A program made the position numbers and the translations under genes. From positions 42,561-106,560 of the forward strand of contig JABABU010000034.1 of the NCBI GenBank assembly GCA_014238065.1: 64,000 nt of DNA. Reading direction: 5' to 3'. How positions within the stretch are numbered: position 1 is the stretch's first letter; each line of letters begins with the position of its first letter. Below, in pieces: positions 44,725 to 54,558 of this stretch. Below the pieces are notes generated by a model. That model made no database searches. It was given only the letters and a program-made list of their open reading frames with translations, and was not told the DNA's origin. The DNA comes from Actinomycetota bacterium. Lineage in GTDB: Bacteria > Actinomycetota > Acidimicrobiia > Acidimicrobiales > Poriferisodalaceae.

Positions 44725-46389
44725 TCACTCGACCCCGAAGAAATAGGGATAGTGCGGTTGGCCTCCGTCGTGAACCTCGATCTCAGCACCGGGCCGGTGC
44801 TCCTGGATCCACTCTGTGATCTGACGAGTCTCCGCAGCACTCGATTCGGTGCCTTCGATGATGGTGACGATCTCGTGATCGTCACCGATCAGGAGGTCGA
44901 GCAGTCGAATCGCAGCCTCGCTCAGCGAAGATCTGACGACCTTGATTCCACCCGAGTCGATGCCGAGCCAGTCGCCGCGCGAAATCGGTCCCGCCTCCGA
45001 GGACGAGTCGCGAACGGCTTGAGCCACTTCGCCCACAACGACGTCGGCGGCGACAGCTGCCATCGTGTCAATGTTGGCATCGAGATCTGCCTCCGGGTCG
45101 TAGCCGAGCAAACTGGCAAAGCCCTCCGGTACCGAGGTCGTGGCGACAACGGCGACCGACTTGTTGGTGTTCGCAGCGACCTGCATCGCAACCGGGACGA
45201 TGTTCCTGTTGTTCGGGAGGATCACCACCGCTTGAGCGGGCGCCCGCTCGACAGCTGCGACGAGGTCGGCTGTCGAAGGGTTCATCGTCTGACCTCCCGG
45301 AACGAGTTCCTGAACGCCGAGGCTGTGGAAGATTCTGCCGATGCCGTCCGCTGGTGACACCGCCACGACCGCACACCCGACTTGCTCGCGTTCTGGCTCT
45401 GGCTCTGAGGCTTGTCGGGCCGCCGCCTCACGCACCCAGCGTTCCTCCTCGACCTCCTCGGCAAGATCGGTGACACGGATCTGACGTGGGTGTCCCACGT
45501 CGACCGCTGCTTCGATGGCCGCCCCTATGTCGTTCGTGTGGACGTGACAGTTCCAGATGCCATCGCCACCGACAACGACGATGGAATCGCCAATGCCGGC
45601 CCAGACATCCTTGAACCCTGGGATCGCGTCGTCCGGTGCTTCGAGGAAATACATGACTTCGTAGCGAAGGTCGCTGACATCGTGCCCATTGCCGCCATGG
45701 TCGTCAGGACGTTCGAAGCCGACGATCGTGGGTGCCGCGACCAGCTCATCGGGAGCTGCGGGCATGTCCTGGCCGTCGAGCACATGCAACATCGCGTTCA
45801 GCAAGAGGAGGTATCCCGCGCCGCCTGCGTCGACGACGTTGGCCTCCTTCAGAACCGGAAGGAGGTTCGGGGTGTCGTCGAGAGCCACTGTTCCCCCGTC
45901 GAGCGCGGCCCGTATCACCTCGACGACCGTCACTGCGCCGCGATCGAGACTGGTCCGCGCCGACTCTGAAGCACACCTGACAACTGTGAGGATCGTGCCC
46001 TCGACCGGTTTCATTACCGCCTCGTAGGCAGAGTTGGCCGACGTCTCGAACGCCGACGTCAAAAGAGCAGCATCGACTCGATCGACCGACGAGAACGTCG
46101 AAGCGATGCCTCGTAAAATCTGGCTCAGAATGACACCGGAGTTCCCACGGGCACCCATCAGCGAACCGTGCGAGATCGCAGCGCACGATGCCTCCATCGA
46201 AGATCCCGCGGCCTCGAGTTCTTGAAGCACTGACTCGATGGTGAGCCCCATGTTCGTGCCGGTGTCACCATCGGGGACGGGATAGACGTTCAACCGGTTG
46301 ATCGCCTCCTTGTGATCGCCGAGGCCTCGACGGAAAGTAGAGACGATCGATCGAAGCTCTGTGACGCCGAAGTCGGCGGCTGCTGCCAT
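44725..46389 (-). CDS. DAK2-domain protein, FakA/YloV-like
   Basis: A 554-residue protein. The N-terminal DhaL-type kinase domain has NVYPVPDGDTGTNM, HGSLMGARGNSGVILSQ and VDAGGAGY, which bind ATP and Mg2+. The C-terminal half, about residues 330-554, is the YloV/FakA-specific domain. In firmicutes FakA partners with DegV-like FakB to phosphorylate fatty acids; no FakB is in the window. It is directly upstream of recG, the standard position. Whether this is fatty acid kinase or a glycerone-kinase-like enzyme is not fixed. Confidence 0.9.
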   Translation of the reverse strand: MAAAADFGVTELRSIVSTFRRGLGDHKEAINRLNVYPVPDGDTGTNMGLTIESVLQELEAAGSSMEASCAAISHGSLMGARGNSGVILSQILRGIASTFSSVDRVDAALLTSAFETSANSAYEAVMKPVEGTILTVVRCASESARTSLDRGAVTVVEVIRAALDGGTVALDDTPNLLPVLKEANVVDAGGAGYLLLLNAMLHVLDGQDMPAAPDELVAAPTIVGFERPDDHGGNGHDVSDLRYEVMYFLEAPDDAIPGFKDVWAGIGDSIVVVGGDGIWNCHVHTNDIGAAIEAAVDVGHPRQIRVTDLAEEVEEERWVREAAARQASEPEPEREQVGCAVVAVSPADGIGRIFHSLGVQELVPGGQTMNPSTADLVAAVERAPAQAVVILPNNRNIVPVAMQVAANTNKSVAVVATTSVPEGFASLLGYDPEADLDANIDTMAAVAADVVVGEVAQAVRDSSSEAGPISRGDWLGIDSGGIKVVRSSLSEAAIRLLDLLIGDDHEIVTIIEGTESSAAETRQITEWIQEHRPGAEIEVHDGGQPHYPYFFGVE

Positions 46390-46551
46390 GGCCGAAATCG
46401 TAACGGAGGGTGCGCTCCAACGGCGGATGTCAGGAGCAGGCCGGTGCCGGGGCTACGCTCTGTCCACTCATGGCGGAGATGCACCCGACCCCTCAGGTGC
46501 GCAGTCGTTTCGCAGTGAACCGCAATGTGACGAACGGCCACAGGAGGCCCG

Positions 46552-46791
46552 GTGCAAGGTGTGATCAAGTCCTACGACCCACGGACTCGGGCCGGAGTAC
46601 TCGTTGACGACCGCGACCGAGCCGAAAGGGAACTTTCCTCCGAAGCTCTCGACGGTTCCGTTTTTCGTATGCTTCGTCAAGGTCAGCGGGTCGTGTACGA
46701 CCTTGATGACCAAGGCTTCGCAACAAAACTACGTCTCGGTAGTGAAGTTGACCTCGGCGCACCCGACTGGGGTGATGGCGCCAACGCGTGA
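46552..46791 (+). CDS. Cold-shock-domain-like small protein
   Basis: A 79-residue protein reading as an OB-fold of the cold-shock type: GVIKSYDPRTRAGVLVDD, a Glu/Arg-rich middle, and LRQGQRVVYDLDDQGFATKL. The aromatic RNP motifs are weak: the usual K-G-F-G-F is replaced by R-A-G-V-L, and FVH is missing. A GTG start follows AGGAGG at 5 nt, an ideal site. It lies 65 bp before the PEP carboxykinase gene and may be cotranscribed with it. It is not a canonical CspA. Confidence 0.75.
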   Translation: MQGVIKSYDPRTRAGVLVDDRDRAERELSSEALDGSVFRMLRQGQRVVYDLDDQGFATKLRLGSEVDLGAPDWGDGANA

Positions 46792-46856
46792 GCCGCGCTC
46801 GCTCGTTTCGCCACCGCTGAGTTTCCCCCACAAGACACAACTCTGAGGTGACAGAC

Positions 46857-48653
46857 ATGGCCTCCACGACACCCAACCGTAAGCTCCTGGCCTGGGTCGA
46901 GCACTGGGCATCGGTGATGAAGCCAGCCGACATCCACTGGTGCGACGGCACCAAGGACGAGTACGACATGATGACGTCGCAGCTCGTAGAGCTCGGCACG
47001 TTGATCCCGCTGAACGACGACATCCGACCTGGCAGCTTTTTGTCGCGTAGCGATCCGGCCGACGTGGCTCGCGTCGAAGATCGCACCTTCATCTGCTCAG
47101 AGAGAGAAGCAGACGCAGGCACCAACAACAACTGGCGCGCTCCGGCAGAGATTCGCTCGCAGATGCTCGAACTCTACGACGGGTGTATGCAGGGCAGGAC
47201 GATGTACGTCGTTCCGTTCTCCATGGGCCCGCTCGGCTCACCCATTGCCCATATCGGCGTGCAGCTCACCGACAGTGCATACGTCGCAGCATCGATGCGG
47301 ATCATGACGCGGATGGGACAAGATGCGCTCGACGTGCTCGGCGACGGCGACTTCGTACCCTGCGTCCATTCTGTCGGCGCACCGCTCACAGACGGCAACG
47401 CCGATGTTCCATGGCCTTGTGATGGCGAGAACAAGTACATCGTCCACTTTCCGGAAACCAAGGACATCTGGTCGTACGGAAGCGGATACGGCGGAAACGC
47501 TCTACTCGGCAAGAAGTGCTTCGCGTTGCGAATCGCCAGCACGATGGCACGCGACCAGGGTTGGCTCGCCGAGCACATGCTCATCGTCAGCGTCACGCCA
47601 CCCAACGGCGAGCGCAAGTACGTGGCAGCAGCGTTCCCCAGCGCGTGCGGCAAGACCAACATGGCAATGATGATCCCGACGCTTCCCGGTTGGAAGATCG
47701 AAACCGTCGGCGATGACATCGCGTGGATGAAGTTCGGCGAAGACGGTCAGCTCTACGCCATCAACCCCGAAGCCGGCTTCTTCGGCGTCGCACCTGGCAC
47801 GGGCGAGGACACCAACCCGAACGCATTGGCGACGCTCACTCACGACTGCGTCTTCACCAACGTCGCCCAAACCGAAGACGGCGATATCTGGTGGGAAGGC
47901 CTCACCGACGACCCGCCCGCTCGACTCACCGACTGGACCGGCGAAACCTGGACCCCGGAGAGCGACAAGCCGGCCGCACATCCGAACGCCAGATTCACGG
48001 TCTCGGCAGCCCAATGCCCTTCCATAGCGCCAGAGTGGGAAGACCCGGTCGGTGTACCGATCTCAGCCATCTTGTTCGGTGGACGACGAGCAACGACCGT
48101 CCCTCTCGTGACCGAAGCAACCAGCTGGGAACATGGTGTCTTTCTCGGCTCGGTGATGAGCTCCGAGAAGACTGCGGCTGCCGCTGGCGCCATCGGCGAG
48201 GTTCGTCGCGATCCGTTCGCGATGCTGCCCTTCTGTGGCTACAACTTCGGCGATTACTTCCAGCACTGGCTGAACATCGGCTCCGCAAAGGGTGCGAAGC
48301 TGCCGAAGCTGTTCTACGTGAACTGGTTTCGCAAGGGTGATGACGGCAAGTTCATGTGGCCGGGCTTCGGTGACAACGCTCGAGTGCTCAAGTGGGTGCT
48401 GGAACGGGTCAACGGAGGTGGCAAGGCTGTCGACACCCCGATCGGCAAAGTACCGGCGCTCGATGCGCTCGACGTCTCCGGTCTCCACCTCGATGACGCC
48501 GTCATCCAGGAGCTCTTGAAGGTCGACAGGTCGGAATGGGCCAGAGAAGTTTCCCTGATAGAGGAGCATTACGCTCAGATCGGCGACAGCGTGCCAGTCG
48601 AGCTCGTGGCTCAGCTCGAGAGTCTGGCCTCGGAGCTTCAGAGCAACGTCTGA
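46857..48653 (+). CDS. pckG: Phosphoenolpyruvate carboxykinase (GTP)
   Basis: A 598-residue gluconeogenic enzyme that converts oxaloacetate and GTP to PEP. Hallmarks are the kinase-1 motif with the reactive Cys, FPSACGKTN (C264), the GTP-site stretch, [16 protein letters not shown], and the C-terminal half with [14 protein letters not shown] and [15 protein letters not shown]. The ATG at 46857 is chosen because GAGGTG precedes it at about 5 nt; an in-frame GTG three codons upstream is less likely. Length is normal. Confidence 0.96.
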   Translation: MASTTPNRKLLAWVEHWASVMKPADIHWCDGTKDEYDMMTSQLVELGTLIPLNDDIRPGSFLSRSDPADVARVEDRTFICSEREADAGTNNNWRAPAEIRSQMLELYDGCMQGRTMYVVPFSMGPLGSPIAHIGVQLTDSAYVAASMRIMTRMGQDALDVLGDGDFVPCVHSVGAPLTDGNADVPWPCDGENKYIVHFPETKDIWSYGSGYGGNALLGKKCFALRIASTMARDQGWLAEHMLIVSVTPPNGERKYVAAAFPSACGKTNMAMMIPTLPGWKIETVGDDIAWMKFGEDGQLYAINPEAGFFGVAPGTGEDTNPNALATLTHDCVFTNVAQTEDGDIWWEGLTDDPPARLTDWTGETWTPESDKPAAHPNARFTVSAAQCPSIAPEWEDPVGVPISAILFGGRRATTVPLVTEATSWEHGVFLGSVMSSEKTAAAAGAIGEVRRDPFAMLPFCGYNFGDYFQHWLNIGSAKGAKLPKLFYVNWFRKGDDGKFMWPGFGDNARVLKWVLERVNGGGKAVDTPIGKVPALDALDVSGLHLDDAVIQELLKVDRSEWAREVSLIEEHYAQIGDSVPVELVAQLESLASELQSNV

Positions 48654-48986
48654 TCATTCATGGGCGGTGATGGTTTTCGTCGCGTCCACGGTGTCGGTAA
48701 TCAGCGCCACTTCTTCTCAGCGTGCAAGTCGGCGCGTGAGTTCAACCTAGACGTCCTCGATCTGTCCACGATCGGAAACTCCGAAGAAGTGACCGACAGG
48801 GGCGCCGCGCCTCAGTTCGACGACTGACGAATTCCGGAGCCAGACCGCGAGCCGCACACTCTGCTCGACCCGTCATGGGACTTCGTCGTCGAGTCGCTTC
48901 CACACGGGACATTGCGCCGAACAGCACTGCCGACTCGTTGAATCACCATCTGGTGAGGTGCGCTCCAAGCGGCGGCATCGGATTGG
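48654..48986. other. 333-bp gap after pckG with no convincing gene
   Basis: A weak 56-codon plus-strand frame (48660-48827) starts on an ATG with no Shine-Dalgarno and has a plausible but unrecognised product containing HFFSACKSAREFNLDVLDLS. It could be a gene remnant. A 61-codon minus-strand frame (48742-48927) is very Arg-rich and unlike its neighbours. No clear terminator hairpin for pckG was found. Confidence 0.35.
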
Positions 48987-49358
48987 TCATGCGGTGCCGA
49001 TGAACATCGCTCTGATCGCGAGACCCATCACGAAGAAGCTGCCAAGCCCGTACAGCAGATGGATTCGATGCATCATCTGATGCCGATAGCTGTAGATGAT
49101 GCCGATCGCGATCACCGCAATGAAGCCATAGAACATGTGGAACTCGACCGCGTCGCGATCATCCGCGGACACCAGGAAAACGCCAATTACGACCTGAGCT
49201 ACGAGGCCGACCTGGGCCAGGGTGACGAACAACCACAACCACCGCCCACTCAACCGAGGGAGAGAGAGCGCCGCAAGGCACCACAGCCCGGCGGCACCAT
49301 TGCCGAAGATGACGAACCACGCCCAGCCCTCGTGAAAATCCAGCAACGACATGGACAT
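48987..49358 (-). CDS. Small multi-pass membrane protein, about 123 residues
   Basis: Four hydrophobic segments are visible (for example AWFVIFGNGAAGLWCLAAL, FVTLAQVGLVAQVVIGVFLV, FYGFIAVIAIGIIYSY and YGLGSFFVMGLAIRAMF). A short acidic loop (SADDRDAVEFH) lies between helices 2 and 3, and His residues flank the third (YRHQMMHRIH). This resembles small DUF2269- or cytochrome-b561-like anchors, but no firm assignment is possible. The ATG at 49358 is 14 bp downstream of the ferritin-like gene stop, so it probably belongs to that transcript. Confidence 0.7.
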   Translation of the reverse strand: MSMSLLDFHEGWAWFVIFGNGAAGLWCLAALSLPRLSGRWLWLFVTLAQVGLVAQVVIGVFLVSADDRDAVEFHMFYGFIAVIAIGIIYSYRHQMMHRIHLLYGLGSFFVMGLAIRAMFIGTA

Positions 49359-49372
49359 CAAGCAAACGCTGG

Positions 49373-50158
49373 TCAGCCTCGGGATTCCGCGAAAGCCTCT
49401 GAGGCAACGTCGATGATGTCGTCGATTTCCGCGTCGGTGAATCCGGCGAGACGACGGAAGTTGCGAGCCAAGTGGATAGGGGCGTCCGGTTCCTCGCTGC
49501 GGGCTCCGTTGAAGCTGAACAGCTTGTCGACCGCGCGCTGAAACTCGAGGGCACGGTCCAGCCGATCGCGATCGTTCGCCGTCAACGCACGCAACCAATC
49601 GGAACCCATCTTCACGTGAGTCACCTCGTCTGCCAGCATCCAGTCTTCACAGAAGTACAGAACCGGATCGTTGCTCAGTTCGCCGAAGTCACGCATCGTG
49701 TTGAACACATCGATGGCCAGCCCCTCCAGCGCACGATTCACGCCGGTCAGGCGCAGCACAGGATCGGCGTTGCATGCGGCTTCGAACAGCAGCGCCCGCT
49801 CGCCGAATTCGCCGACGTCCGTTCCCATGTGCGAGTTGAGCTTGAGGCTGATTTCACAGTGCCGGGCTTCGTCCCAGCATTGCCGAGCCATGTCGAGTTT
49901 CATCTCGAATGGAACCTCATCTGGGCCGGTGCCAGTGTCGAAGTCCCAGCACGTGCGACCGGCACCCTCCAGGGCCTGGATCTCCCCGACGAAGATGCCA
50001 TGCATCAAACCACGGGCCGCATCTGGACCTTCGCTCTTGCCCGGCAAGAGTTGGCTCTCTGCGTTCTGCTGCCGTGGATCGAACAACACCTCTTCGGTGC
50101 CAACGCGCCTGAACCGAGCGTCACGCGCCAGTTCGTCGGACGTCATGTTCCGCTTCAT
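49373..50158 (-). CDS. DUF455 ferritin-like protein, copy 1
   Basis: A 261-residue four-helix-bundle protein with a di-iron pattern: E59 (GIFVGEIQALE), E97 and H100 (DEARH), E145 (NRALEG) and E178 with H181 (DEVTH). These E/ExxH pairs are typical of ferritin-like oxidases and oxygenases. The DUF455 family has no settled function; iron storage, hydroxylation or tRNA modification roles are possible. It has a close tandem paralog at 50250-51080, about 90 bp upstream in transcription order. Confidence 0.82.
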   Translation of the reverse strand: MKRNMTSDELARDARFRRVGTEEVLFDPRQQNAESQLLPGKSEGPDAARGLMHGIFVGEIQALEGAGRTCWDFDTGTGPDEVPFEMKLDMARQCWDEARHCEISLKLNSHMGTDVGEFGERALLFEAACNADPVLRLTGVNRALEGLAIDVFNTMRDFGELSNDPVLYFCEDWMLADEVTHVKMGSDWLRALTANDRDRLDRALEFQRAVDKLFSFNGARSEEPDAPIHLARNFRRLAGFTDAEIDDIIDVASEAFAESRG

Positions 50159-50249
50159 CAGATCCCCTCGCGTTCAAACCTGCAGGTGTTCGAGCCTACA
50201 GATGCTTGGGCAAGGGTAACCGCTGACGTGGCTGTGGCGGAAGTGCTGG

Positions 50250-51080
50250 TCAGGCGCTCATGGCCGCATTGCGGGCCTGGGCGTCGGCAGCGGCTTCCGC
50301 AGCGATGTCGACGAGCTCGTATATCTCGTCGTCGGTGAACCCGGCTTGCTCTCGGAACTTCTTTGCCAAATGGACCGGAGCGTCATCGTGCTCACCCCGG
50401 AATCCGCCGAGGCTGAAGAGTTTGTCGACCGTGCGCTGGAAGTCGAGCGCCTTTGCCTGCCGCTCTTTGTCGTTCGCCGTGATCTTCCGCAACCAGTCGG
50501 AACCCATCTTCACGTGCGTGACCTCGTCTGCCAGCATCCAGTCTTCGCAGAAACGAAGAATCGGGTCGTGGCTGATCTCGCCGAAGTCGCGCATGGTGTT
50601 GAACACATCGATCGCGAGGCCTTCGAGAGCACGGTTGACACCGGTGAGACGAAGGATGGGATCTTCGTTGCACGCTGCCTCGAAGAGGAAAACGTTCTCG
50701 TTGAACTCACCGATGTCGGTGCCCATGTGATCGTTCAGGCGGATTGAGATCTCGCAGTGGCGAGCTTCGTCCCAGCACTGGCGAGCCATGTCGAGCTTCA
50801 GCTCGAATGGAACCTCGTCCTGGTCGGTACCGATGTCGAAGTCCCAGCAGGTGCGACCGGCACCCTCCAGGGCCTGGATCTCGCCGACGAAAATGCCATG
50901 CATCAAGGCACGGGCCGCATCTGGCGACTGAGCTGAATCGTGGCGAAGATTGTTTCCGCCTTCGGTGGCCTGGATTTCCTGCAGCCGAGCATTGCGCGGA
51001 TCAAAGATCGAGTCCTCGATCTTGGTCCTGTTGAACCGCCCATCTCGAGCCAGCTCTTCAGCACTCATCATCTTCTGCAC
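50250..51080 (-). CDS. DUF455 ferritin-like protein, copy 2
   Basis: A 276-residue paralog of copy 1 with the same blocks: GIFVGEIQALEGAGRTCWDFD, DEARHCEIS, NRALEGLAIDVFNTMRDFGE and LADEVTHVKMGSDWL. The di-iron pattern is E67, E105 and H108, then E/ExxH again. An extra insert (about residues 35-55) distinguishes it. The start is GTG, with AGGAGG 6 nt upstream; the frame is open much further but that part is not protein-like. The duplication is old enough to diverge but retains every ligand. Confidence 0.84.
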   Translation of the reverse strand: MQKMMSAEELARDGRFNRTKIEDSIFDPRNARLQEIQATEGGNNLRHDSAQSPDAARALMHGIFVGEIQALEGAGRTCWDFDIGTDQDEVPFELKLDMARQCWDEARHCEISIRLNDHMGTDIGEFNENVFLFEAACNEDPILRLTGVNRALEGLAIDVFNTMRDFGEISHDPILRFCEDWMLADEVTHVKMGSDWLRKITANDKERQAKALDFQRTVDKLFSLGGFRGEHDDAPVHLAKKFREQAGFTDDEIYELVDIAAEAAADAQARNAAMSA

Positions 51081-51186
51081 GTCGAACCTCCTGCCTCCGT
51101 GATGACATGAACCTACCAACCCATCGGCTACAGACCATGCCAACCCAACGACAACGGCGATCTGGGTGATGTCTGTGACGCAACTG

Positions 51187-51534
51187 TCAGGCCACTGCCC
51201 TGGCCAGAACGTGAACGAACACCGACAGATTGTGGACATCGCTGTGACCGTTGGCAAGCGACAACTCGGCGGGCTTGCGGGCCTCAGAGTCGCTCATGGC
51301 GACCACGTCGAAGGCACGAAGCACGCCGACGTCGGCGCCTGACGCGACCAGGTCGTTGACGTCCCTGATCAGGTTTCGGCCCGACCGGCTCGGCGACTTC
51401 AGCAGTGCTTGCACCAAGATCCGGAGGAGCGCGCATGCGCTCGCCGGCGAAGCATCGGCTACCGCCATTGCCTCGTTGTAGAGCGGCGCGAGCCCGCTTC
51501 GCATCTCGGCGGGAGGTTCGGCTGCCACGCTCAT
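51187..51534 (-). CDS. Small protein of unknown function, DUF4145-like
   Basis: A 115-residue, mostly helical protein. The segment APLYNEAMAVADASPASACALLRILVQALL, with the Leu/Arg helix after it, resembles the core of DUF4145-type helical domains, but similarity is weak. Its start codon overlaps the deacetylase stop by 4 nt (ATGA), so it is translationally coupled to that enzyme. No catalytic motif was seen. Confidence 0.6.
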   Translation of the reverse strand: MSVAAEPPAEMRSGLAPLYNEAMAVADASPASACALLRILVQALLKSPSRSGRNLIRDVNDLVASGADVGVLRAFDVVAMSDSEARKPAELSLANGHSDVHNLSVFVHVLARAVA

Positions 51535-52337
51535 GAAGCAGCCCCTTCGAGAGCACCGTCGAAGATCCATTTCTCACCATGGTTGCGGCCGCCGTCAGTT
51601 CGAATGAACCACTCCTCGGCGAAGGCCATGGCGAACACTTCTGGTGACATCTGCAGGAAGAACGAATCTTCGCCGATCTGGCTCGCGTGGGCTGCCATTG
51701 CGTCCCGTTTTGCCACCACCACCGACGACACGTCGACGGTGGTGGTGATGAGCGCCTCCGGTGAGCCGAAAGCGTCCTCGTCGATCTCCGGCTCATCGGT
51801 GATCGCGTTGGCATCGTCTTCCACCGCCTCGCGGATCGCTCTGAGGCGATCGCGATTCATCGTTGCCTCATAGACCCGTCGCGTACCGGCAAGTTCCGCG
51901 CCCCGGTGGCCAACACGGTGGACCTGAACGTGATCTGGGTGACCATACCCGCCATGCTCGTCATACAACGAGACAACATCGGCACTCTCGTCGCGGAGAA
52001 TGGCCGCAAACCGCTCGGATGCCTCTTCGAAGTCGGCCTGCCAGAACGACGAAGGATCATCGTTGGTCGGCTCGCCATCCATACCAGAGTCGCGGTAACC
52101 AAGGAACTCGACCCTGCTGACGCCGAGCAGTGCCGCTGCCGCTCTGGTCTCTTCCTCTCTTCGCTGACCAAGTGTCTCCCCCGAGACGAGCACACCGTCG
52201 GCAACCTCACCACATTCGCCACGCGTCGCAACAACCAGCACTACGCGATGCCCTGCCTTGCTCGCGAGCAACATGGTGCCGCCGGTCGCTATCGCTTCAT
52301 CGTCGGGGTGCGCGTGAAACGCGACGTATGTCCCCAC
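51531..52337 (-). CDS. PIG-L (LmbE-like) deacetylase, MshB/Mca type
   Basis: A 268-residue zinc deacetylase. Zinc ligands are H10 and D13 in AHPDDE, and a further His in GYGHPDH (H133/H136 region). Actinobacterial members make or recycle mycothiol: MshB deacetylates GlcNAc-Ins, and Mca cleaves S-conjugates. The RRVYEATMNRDRLRAI segment is closer to those two than to LmbE sugar deacetylases. The GTG overlaps the stop of the racemase gene by one base (TAGTG). Confidence 0.85.
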   Translation of the reverse strand: MGTYVAFHAHPDDEAIATGGTMLLASKAGHRVVLVVATRGECGEVADGVLVSGETLGQRREEETRAAAALLGVSRVEFLGYRDSGMDGEPTNDDPSSFWQADFEEASERFAAILRDESADVVSLYDEHGGYGHPDHVQVHRVGHRGAELAGTRRVYEATMNRDRLRAIREAVEDDANAITDEPEIDEDAFGSPEALITTTVDVSSVVVAKRDAMAAHASQIGEDSFFLQMSPEVFAMAFAEEWFIRTDGGRNHGEKWIFDGALEGAAS

Positions 52338-53479
52338 TACGCAATGGCACCTGAATCGCGGAACGCGGCGACAGCCTCCTCGCTGAGCCCGATGTCAGCG
52401 AGCAGTTCGTCGGTGTGTTGACCAGCGTGCGCCGGTGGGCGCGACAGCTTCGCCTCAGTCCCGCTGAACCGCGGTGAAGGCGACGGCTGAATCACACCGT
52501 TCACCCGGGTGAACGTTTCGCGCTCGACGTTGTGCGGGTGCTGCGGCGCCTCGCTGAGAGAAAGCACAGGAGCAAAGCACACATCGCTGTGCTCCATCAG
52601 TTCGCACCACTCATCCCTGGTTTTCTGCTTGAACACCGCCGCGACTTGGTCCTTCATCGCCGGCCAGTCAGAGCGGGAGTTCTGGCCAGGAAGGTCGATT
52701 TCGCCGAGTCCGCTGCGGGCCATGAGTTCGGCATAGAACTGCGGCTCGATCGAACCGATCGACACGTATTCGCCATCGCTGCACTCGTACACGTCGTAGA
52801 ACGGAGCGCCGGTGTCGAGCATGTTCGTGCCACGCTCTTCGTTCCACACACCGATCTCGGTCATCGTGAAGAACATCGCCATCAACGTGGCCGCTCCATC
52901 GACCATGGCCGCGTCGATGACCTGCCCCGCTCCGGTGCGCGTAGCCGACAGCAGGCCACACACCATGCCGTACGCCAGCAACATGCCGCCACCACCGAAG
53001 TCACCGACGAGGTTCAACGGAGGAACCGGAGCCTCACCCTTGCGCCCGATCGAACCCAAAGCACCCGACAGCGCGATGTAGTTGATGTCGTGCCCGGCGG
53101 CCATCGCATACGGGCCACTTTGGCCCCATCCGGTCATCCTGCCGAACACCAATCTCGGATTGCGCTCAAGACACACATCGGGTCCGAGCCCGAGACGCTC
53201 CATCACCCCTGGTCGAAAGCCCTCGATGAGCCCGTCGGCCGACTCGATCAGCCTGAGCACCGTCTCGACGCCGTCGGCGTTCTTCAGGTCGATGCCGATC
53301 GACCGACGACCGCGAGCCAGAACGTCAGCAGGAGGAGTCGAAGGATCGCCGCCCCTCACGTTGGCGGCCCTGTCGACACGGATCACGTCTGCGCCCATGT
53401 CTGCCAGCATCATCCCGCAGAAGGGCCCAGGACCGATCCCTTGCAGTTCGATGATTCGCATGCCATCAAGTGGTCCCAT
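52337..53479 (-). CDS. Alpha-methylacyl-CoA racemase-like protein (family III CoA transferase fold)
   Basis: A 380-residue protein. The N-terminal PLDGMRIIELQGIGPGPFCGMMLADMGA block and RSIGIDLK are family traits. The motifs GHDINYIALSGALGSIG (catalytic His) and LNLVGDFGGGGM (catalytic Asp) match alpha-methylacyl-CoA racemases, which epimerise (R)/(S)-2-methylacyl-CoA for beta-oxidation. It is distinct from the CaiB-like protein at 24755-25954, which lacks these two motifs. The ATG at 53479 removes an upstream nine-residue extension. Confidence 0.88.
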   Translation of the reverse strand: MGPLDGMRIIELQGIGPGPFCGMMLADMGADVIRVDRAANVRGGDPSTPPADVLARGRRSIGIDLKNADGVETVLRLIESADGLIEGFRPGVMERLGLGPDVCLERNPRLVFGRMTGWGQSGPYAMAAGHDINYIALSGALGSIGRKGEAPVPPLNLVGDFGGGGMLLAYGMVCGLLSATRTGAGQVIDAAMVDGAATLMAMFFTMTEIGVWNEERGTNMLDTGAPFYDVYECSDGEYVSIGSIEPQFYAELMARSGLGEIDLPGQNSRSDWPAMKDQVAAVFKQKTRDEWCELMEHSDVCFAPVLSLSEAPQHPHNVERETFTRVNGVIQPSPSPRFSGTEAKLSRPPAHAGQHTDELLADIGLSEEAVAAFRDSGAIA

Positions 53480-53664
53480 GGACACCCTTTTCTCGTCGCT
53501 CCGCACAAACTAACGGACGATGCGGTTGGCCGAAGTTTTGTGAACTGCCTCGGCGCGATGTGCCTTCCCTCCCAGCGGGTCAAGCGCCACAGAACCTTTG
53601 CTCCGCGTCGTTGGCGTGACGGCCCAGGAGGGAAAGGTCCTGTGCCAGCGGCAGGTGCTCTTGG

Positions 53665-54558
53665 TCAGCTCGATCTGCTGAGGAGGCACTTGAGTTCTTC
53701 GATGCAGATGTCCCAGGTTTCTGGGGGTAAGTGGTGGCCCATTCCTTCGACCATCACCAACCTGGCGTTGGGGATGGCCGCCGCTGTCGCCTCGCCGCCC
53801 GAAGCTGTGACCAACGGGTCCATGTCGCCGTGAATGACTGTCGTCGGCGTGGTGATGGTTCCGAGCCGGTCGGTCCGGTCGCCATCGGCCACGATGGCGG
53901 CGTACTGAAACGCAACACCGCTTGGGTGATGACATCGTTCGTACTGAGCGCGCACATACCCCTCGACCTCGACCTCGTCGAACCAGCGACCGGCCTCCAG
54001 TCGCCGCTCTTCGACATCCATGGCGATCGCTCCCTCGATGTCGGCCGGGCGAGGCTTCACGAGCATCTCTGCGGCCTCGGGAGTCGGAACACCGACCTTC
54101 CGGCTACCTGTCGACGACATCACCGACGTGATGCTGAGCAACCGTTGGGCAACCGTGTACCCCATTGTCTGCACGATCATTCCACCCATCGACATTCCGA
54201 ACACGTGGGCTCTGTCCACCCCGGCAGCATTGAGCACCGCTATGCCATCCGCAGCCATGTCGGCGACGCGATAGGCCACGTTCACGGATCGGCCCGCGCG
54301 CATGTCATCCCGGATGTGGTGAAGCACAGGAGGCTCACCGGTCGTCTTCGTGCTGTGACCCACATCCCGATTGTCGTAACGGATCGCACAGAACCCTTCA
54401 TCGACCAACCGATCACAGAAGGCGGTCCGGTAGCCGATCATCTGACTTCCGAGGCCGTTGACGAGAAGGACAACAGGATCGGACAGCTTCCCGTAGATCT
54501 CGTACGCAATCTCGTAATCGCCACTGATCGCAACGGCGGACGCCACGGAAGCAGTCAC
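53665..54558 (-). CDS. Alpha/beta hydrolase
   Basis: A 297-residue alpha/beta hydrolase. The oxyanion-hole region is VNGLGSQMIGY, the nucleophile elbow is GMSMGG with Ser near residue 122, the acid is in HGDMDPLV, and the catalytic His is in GMGHHLP. A small cap lies between strands 6 and 7. It is close to esterases and to hydrolases of rubber or aromatic meta-cleavage. A 185-bp gap of apparently non-coding DNA separates it from the racemase gene downstream. Its start overlaps the next gene upstream by 4 nt. Confidence 0.88.
   Translation of the reverse strand: MTASVASAVAISGDYEIAYEIYGKLSDPVVLLVNGLGSQMIGYRTAFCDRLVDEGFCAIRYDNRDVGHSTKTTGEPPVLHHIRDDMRAGRSVNVAYRVADMAADGIAVLNAAGVDRAHVFGMSMGGMIVQTMGYTVAQRLLSITSVMSSTGSRKVGVPTPEAAEMLVKPRPADIEGAIAMDVEERRLEAGRWFDEVEVEGYVRAQYERCHHPSGVAFQYAAIVADGDRTDRLGTITTPTTVIHGDMDPLVTASGGEATAAAIPNARLVMVEGMGHHLPPETWDICIEELKCLLSRSS

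Noticed and set aside
48660..48827. A 55-residue plus-strand protein after pckG
   Set aside because: It has no ribosome site and no recognised domain; kept only as a possible remnant in the gap entry.
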